Shown: positions 6,522 to 9,677 of the stretch, one piece after another
How the letters are laid out: each line of letters begins with the position of its first letter
How positions within the stretch are numbered: the first letter of the stretch is position 1
DNA from: Rugosibacter sp.
Lineage (GTDB): Bacteria; Pseudomonadota; Gammaproteobacteria; Burkholderiales; Rhodocyclaceae
Assembly: GCA_023257495.1 (NCBI GenBank)
Contig: JALRCC010000050.1
Coordinates: forward strand, 1-9,677
Direction of reading: 5' to 3'
DNA length: 9,677 bases
Made by a program: the position numbers and the translations under genes
The notes under the pieces: generated by a model
Seen by the model: only the letters and a program-made list of their open reading frames with translations
What the model was told of the DNA's origin: nothing
Databases searched by the model: none

Positions 6522-8230
6522 TTACCTAACTTGAAAGTCCAAACCGATGAACCAGGAGGCACATTCGCCAAATTAGGATCACCCGAAATCGCTTGATAAA
6601 GGTTGGCCGAGCCGCTGACCACTGTAATGTATTGCTCGCCATTGCGCTCCCAGGTAATCGGCAAGCTGGTAATGCCAGACCCGGTCTGGAAACTCCAGAG
6701 CTTCTTGCCCGTATCGCTATCCAGTGCGAGGAACTCACCTGTCATTGCGCCTACAAAAACAAGGTCACCCGCCGTTGCCAACACACCACTGAGGTATGGA
6801 GTCTCCAACTCAATCGACCACCTGGGCTTACCGGTCAATGGATCAAGCGCACGTAACGCACCGCGTTTACCATCTTCAGGCGCGGGGAAGCCGCCCATCT
6901 CAATACCCAGATACCATGTGCCACGACGGTACTCAGGCTTCGTCGTTTTAAAACGCATGCCCATATTGACGGTGTTAACGTAGGCCAGATTACGTTTCGG
7001 ATCAAACGCCATTGGTGCCCAGTTTTTAGCGCCAAAAGCACCAGGCCAGACTTCATGGAACTCATCAGACTCCAAGGACGCCTTCACTTTTTTGGTCATT
7101 TCTGACTCGATCGGGCGACCCGTTTTCATGTCTATCCCGTTTGCCCAATTCAACTTCTTGGCAAACTGGTTAGCGCGTAGCAATTGACCATTCGTGCGAT
7201 CAATCACATAAAAATATCCATTGCGATTGGCCTGCATAATCACTTTACGCATCTGGCCATCAATCTTGAGTTCCGATTGCACCAGTTCATTCACGCCGTC
7301 ATAGTCATAAGCATCATTCGGGGAGAACTGGTAATACCAGGCAAGCTCGCCGGTTTTTGGGCGTATGGCCAACACCGAGCAAGAGTAGAGATTATCTTTG
7401 CCTAAACCACGAGCATTCGCGTTCCACGGCCCGCCATTACCCGTGCCCCAATAGACCAGATCAAGATCGGGGTCGTAACTGCCGGTAATCCAGGTAGGCG
7501 CGCCACCCTTGAGATAGACTCCGTCTGCCCAGGTGTCGCCATGTTTTTCATTAGGTGCAGGAACCGTCCAGACATGCCAGAGGGATTTTCCGGTTTGTGG
7601 ATCCAGACCCTCAAGAAAGCCACGAGTACCAAACTCACCCCCCGAGTTGCCCACCATCACCACACCATTGGCCACTAGCGGTGCCAGCACAAATGCGTAG
7701 CCTTCTTTATAGTCAGCCAGCTTGGTTTCCCACAACAACTTGCCCGTTTTGATATCCAGTGCCATGACGCGAGCATCGACTGTCGTGCGGAATAGTTTGT
7801 CACCATACACTGCCGCACCACGCGACTGGGCACCACAGCAAAGAGAGGCATACACATCTTGCGGCAGACTCACCGGCGTCTTCCATTTTTGTCGGCCTGT
7901 CAACGCATCAATAGCCACCGTTGCCGTGTGCGTAGTGACATACATCATGCCGTCAACGACCAGTGGCTGCACCGAAGCGTTGGCAGAATGGTCAAGACTC
8001 AAGTTCCACAGCGGGGTCAGCTTGCCTACTGTCTTGCGGTTAATTTTTGCCAGCGGACTATACCGTTTCTGGTCATAGCCCATGCCATAGGTCAACACAT
8101 CTTCGGTCGATTTCGCATCATTGCGCAGCATTGCATCATCAACTCCAGCGGTAGCAGCGAATAAAGACGCACTCGCCACCACACTAGTCGCCAGAAAAGT
8201 AGCACGTAATAAATTTTTAGCTATTTTCAT
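6518..8230 (-). CDS. PQQ-dependent alcohol dehydrogenase, lanthanide-type (methanol/ethanol family)
   Basis: This 570-residue periplasmic quinoprotein has a signal peptide (about 1-25, ending Leu-Phe-Ala-Ala) and an eight-bladed propeller with repeated tryptophan-docking motifs such as DALTGRQKWKTPV and DPLTGKPRWSIEL. Active-site features, placed by comparison with MxaF/XoxF, are the adjacent cysteines C131-C132 that form the disulfide over PQQ, metal ligand E199 in GNSGGEFGTRG, W247 stacking under PQQ, metal ligand N265 in GTGNGGPWN, catalytic D309, and R336 in QANRNGYF. D311, two residues after D309, is the extra aspartate that coordinates rare-earth ions in XoxF and PedH; calcium enzymes have Ala or Ser there. 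There is no C-terminal heme domain, so the enzyme needs a separate cytochrome, encoded immediately downstream. It oxidises a primary alcohol or aldehyde; the substrate is not readable. The start is supported by AGGAGA (8240-8235) seven bases upstream. Family certain, metal type likely. Confidence 0.94.
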   Translation of the reverse strand: MKIAKNLLRATFLATSVVASASLFAATAGVDDAMLRNDAKSTEDVLTYGMGYDQKRYSPLAKINRKTVGKLTPLWNLSLDHSANASVQPLVVDGMMYVTTHTATVAIDALTGRQKWKTPVSLPQDVYASLCCGAQSRGAAVYGDKLFRTTVDARVMALDIKTGKLLWETKLADYKEGYAFVLAPLVANGVVMVGNSGGEFGTRGFLEGLDPQTGKSLWHVWTVPAPNEKHGDTWADGVYLKGGAPTWITGSYDPDLDLVYWGTGNGGPWNANARGLGKDNLYSCSVLAIRPKTGELAWYYQFSPNDAYDYDGVNELVQSELKIDGQMRKVIMQANRNGYFYVIDRTNGQLLRANQFAKKLNWANGIDMKTGRPIESEMTKKVKASLESDEFHEVWPGAFGAKNWAPMAFDPKRNLAYVNTVNMGMRFKTTKPEYRRGTWYLGIEMGGFPAPEDGKRGALRALDPLTGKPRWSIELETPYLSGVLATAGDLVFVGAMTGEFLALDSDTGKKLWSFQTGSGITSLPITWERNGEQYITVVSGSANLYQAISGDPNLANVPPGSSVWTFKLGK

Positions 8231-8234
8231 TACA

Positions 8235-8240
8235 TCTCCT
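8235..8240 (-). promoter_or_regulatory. Shine-Dalgarno site of the PQQ dehydrogenase
   Basis: Read on the minus strand this is AGGAGA, four bases upstream of the ATG after a short TGTA spacer, the best ribosome-binding site in the window. It fixes the dehydrogenase start at 8230 and suggests high translation, as expected for an abundant periplasmic quinoprotein. Confidence 0.75.
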
Positions 8241-8297
8241 CACGTTACAGAATCAGATAATCATTGATGTATTTGGCATCATCAGGCTACCGTTCGC

Positions 8298-8324
8298 AAA
8301 ACAGCTCCCATACAAAGCTGCTTT
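8298..8324 (-). terminator. Possible weak terminator or attenuator between reductase and dehydrogenase
   Basis: On the minus strand AAAGCAGCT (8324-8316) pairs with AGCTGTTTT (8306-8298) as a nine-pair stem with one G-T wobble and a nine-base loop, ending in TTTT then GCG. The stem overlaps the reductase stop codon. The T-tract is short, so it would at most reduce read-through into the dehydrogenase gene. The 92-base gap between the two genes leaves room for a separate promoter, though I found none that is convincing. Confidence 0.35.
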
Positions 8325-9396
8325 ACGCCTGCAAACTGCTCGCATCCAAAAACTTATCATAGTGGATATGTGCTTCCGGGATCCCCGCAGCATAAAGCCG
8401 CGTCATCGCCGCATCAATCATGCGTGGTGGACCGCAAAGATAAGCATGACGTGCTCCCAGCTCCGGTACATGTGCAGGTACCAGATAGTCAGTCACGAGT
8501 CCGCGAGCGCCCTGCCAGCCACTATCTGCAGGCTCATCAGACAACACGGGAACAAACTTGAAACTACCCTTCCACTGTGCAGCGATTTTTTGAATTTCCT
8601 CAACCTGATAAAGGTCGCGTTGAGCTCGTGCGCCAAACAGGAACAATGCATCGCGCGTACTACCTTCTTGCAACGCCGCTTCGAGTATGGAAAGAATCGG
8701 TGCCAAACCGCTACCACCGGCAATGAACACGATGGGTGCCTCATCGGGGCGCAACCAGAAATCACCTCCTGGGCCACTCACTTTCAGCGGTTGTCCAACA
8801 CGTGACTCTGCAAACAACCAGTCGGTGAATGCACCACCAGGAACATGGCGAATGAAAAAAGTCAGCTGTCGCGCACCGCCAGCCACAGGCGCTGCCGCAA
8901 ACGAATACTCTCGATCACGATCCAACCCCGCTCGAGACAGGCTGGCATACTGCCCTGCAGCATAGTTGATCGCCTCGCCCGCAGGATCCAGATCAATTTT
9001 CAGGGCAACGATGTCGTGAGTTAGCTGCAGTTGCGAAGAAATAATGCCGGATGCCGTCACAACCTCATGATGCGGACGATTAGCATCCATCTCCATCTCG
9101 ACAACAGCCTGCGTTCCTGCTGGCACTTTTGCCTGGCACGCAAGGATGTAGCCTGCACGCAGCTCTTCACCACTCAATACATATGAAAAATCGCGAATCG
9201 CATTCACCTTGCCTGAAATCAAACGGCAGCGGCATGACATGCAGGTTCCCACTTTACAGCTATGCGGGAAATCGTAACCTGCTTCCAATACTGCCTGCAG
9301 CAGGCTTTGTCCTTGGGGAACCTCAACATCTACCCCAAGTGGCTCAACGCGAACCGTTGCCGGACCCTTGGGTTTTTTCTTGAAAAAACCGAACAT
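8323..9396 (-). CDS. [2Fe-2S]/FAD/NAD(P)H oxidoreductase, oxygenase/desaturase reductase type
   Basis: This 357-residue protein has three domains in order. Residues 12-103 form a plant-type ferredoxin with cluster ligands C47, C52, C55 and C87 (CX4CX2C, then CQA). Residues about 113-215 form the FAD barrel with R162-E-Y-S165. Residues about 220-350 form the NAD(P) domain with GGSGLAPILSIL and CGPPRMIDA, closing with HYDKFLDA. There is no signal peptide; the start MFGFFKKKPK is basic and could touch the membrane. The architecture is that of reductases (benzoate dioxygenase reductase, phenol hydroxylase P5, MmoC) that take hydride from NAD(P)H and pass single electrons to an oxygenase, hydroxylase or desaturase. 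No such partner is visible in the window. An AGAGG site lies eight bases before the ATG. It follows a PdxA-family gene after 118 bases and precedes the PQQ dehydrogenase. Its relation to the quinoprotein is unclear, since that enzyme does not need NAD(P)H. Confidence 0.9.
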   Translation of the reverse strand: MFGFFKKKPKGPATVRVEPLGVDVEVPQGQSLLQAVLEAGYDFPHSCKVGTCMSCRCRLISGKVNAIRDFSYVLSGEELRAGYILACQAKVPAGTQAVVEMEMDANRPHHEVVTASGIISSQLQLTHDIVALKIDLDPAGEAINYAAGQYASLSRAGLDRDREYSFAAAPVAGGARQLTFFIRHVPGGAFTDWLFAESRVGQPLKVSGPGGDFWLRPDEAPIVFIAGGSGLAPILSILEAALQEGSTRDALFLFGARAQRDLYQVEEIQKIAAQWKGSFKFVPVLSDEPADSGWQGARGLVTDYLVPAHVPELGARHAYLCGPPRMIDAAMTRLYAAGIPEAHIHYDKFLDASSLQA

Positions 9397-9514
9397 TTCC
9401 TCAACCTCTTATTCTGTTCTAGACTCGATTGTCCAAAATAGCTCAGACAAACGCTCTGATTCCGATTTAAACCCGCAAGACAGTCTTACGACTGACTTGC
9501 GTCGCCCACAACTC
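9397..9514. other. Intergenic gap with hairpin and inverted repeat
   Basis: The gap between the PdxA-family gene and the reductase holds a stable inverted repeat at 9474-9501: CGCAAG-A-CAGTC, loop TTAC, GACTG-A-CTTGCG, which is eleven pairs with one A-A mismatch. On the minus strand it lies 14 bases after the PdxA-family stop and is followed by GGGTTTAAA, so it is at best a weak terminator or an mRNA-stabilising hairpin. A second small inverted repeat, TCAGA-N7-TCTGA, lies at 9443-9459. No strong promoter was found. Confidence 0.4.
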
Positions 9515-9677
9515 CTAAGAAGAAGGAAAGCCTCGCCCCGCTGCCAAATAAGCCCCGGTGATAATGGCACTCTGAATCATGCTGTGGTCAGCAATATTCT
9601 TGCCTACGATGTCAAAGGCCGTACCGTGCGCAACCGACAAATGCGTGTATGGCGGTCCAAGAATAATGGCGCTATTT
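9515..9677 (-). CDS. PdxA-family dehydrogenase, C-terminal fragment (partial)
   Basis: The minus-strand frame entering from the right edge gives 53 residues before TAG (9517-9515). It contains LSVAHGTAFDIVGKNIADHS, the signature near the C-terminus of PdxA-type enzymes, where the histidine helps bind substrate and metal and the His-Gly-Thr-Ala segment lies at the active site. PdxA oxidises and decarboxylates 4-phosphohydroxy-L-threonine in vitamin B6 synthesis. Paralogues act in catabolism, for example PdxA2 on 4-phospho-D-threonate and TphB on the terephthalate cis-diol. A location beside a reductase rather than ksgA or surA favours a catabolic paralogue, but the fragment is too short to decide. 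Translation begins outside the window. Confidence 0.82.
   Translation of the reverse strand, partial: NSAIILGPPYTHLSVAHGTAFDIVGKNIADHSMIQSAIITGAYLAAGRGFPSS

Noticed and set aside
6518..8230. Naming the dehydrogenase xoxF, pedH or exaA
   Set aside because: The metal motif alone does not fix orthology. The CCGAQSRG context and length do not clearly match any one characterised enzyme.
1..9677. CRISPR array, tRNA or rRNA genes, transposase or phage genes
   Set aside because: No regularly spaced direct repeats, tRNA cloverleaf, rRNA segment, or integrase/transposase frame was seen on either strand.

Overview
This window comes from a Gram-negative bacterium, most likely a member of the Betaproteobacteria or a related group. 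Two TonB-dependent outer-membrane receptors, a lipoprotein cytochrome, cleavable signal peptides and a periplasmic quinoprotein all require an outer membrane. The genus cannot be fixed from the sequence alone. Base composition is close to balanced and looks uniform. I see no insertion sequence, phage gene, tRNA, rRNA or CRISPR array.

Layout, left to right. (1) Positions 1-831 (+) hold the C-terminal third of a TonB-dependent receptor. From memory it closely resembles E. coli PqqU (formerly YncD), the outer-membrane importer of pyrroloquinoline quinone (PQQ). (2) Positions 3794-851 (-) are a two-gene operon of a second, different TonB-dependent receptor (774 aa) and a periplasmic YceI-family protein. 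(3) Divergent from it, 3900-4862 (+) encodes a secreted seven-bladed YVTN beta-propeller of the kind found near PQQ-dependent alcohol oxidation and lanthanide-transport genes. (4) 5830-4874 (-) encodes an AEC (auxin efflux carrier) family permease. (5) 8230-6048 (-) is a translationally coupled pair: a soluble periplasmic PQQ-dependent alcohol dehydrogenase and a lipoprotein cytochrome c. A strong rho-independent terminator follows it. (6) 9396-8323 (-) encodes a three-domain [2Fe-2S]/FAD/NAD reductase of the type that feeds oxygenases or desaturases. (7) The right edge (9677-9515, -) holds the last 53 codons of a PdxA-family dehydrogenase.

Interpretation. The dehydrogenase has the usual quinoprotein ligands. 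It also has an aspartate two residues after the catalytic aspartate (Asp309-Tyr-Asp311), the signature of lanthanide-dependent enzymes such as XoxF and PedH. The window therefore joins a probable PQQ importer, a second receptor paired with a propeller (possibly a metal/metallophore uptake system comparable to Lut), a probable lanthanide-type quinoprotein and its cytochrome acceptor. The working hypothesis is a cofactor-acquisition-and-use locus in which PQQ, and perhaps a rare-earth metal, is imported and used in the periplasm to oxidise an alcohol, with electrons leaving through the lipoprotein cytochrome. The PqqU assignment and the Asp-Tyr-Asp motif rest on sequence. The lanthanide role of the second receptor is inference. 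The reductase and PdxA-like gene may belong to a separate catabolic pathway extending to the right.
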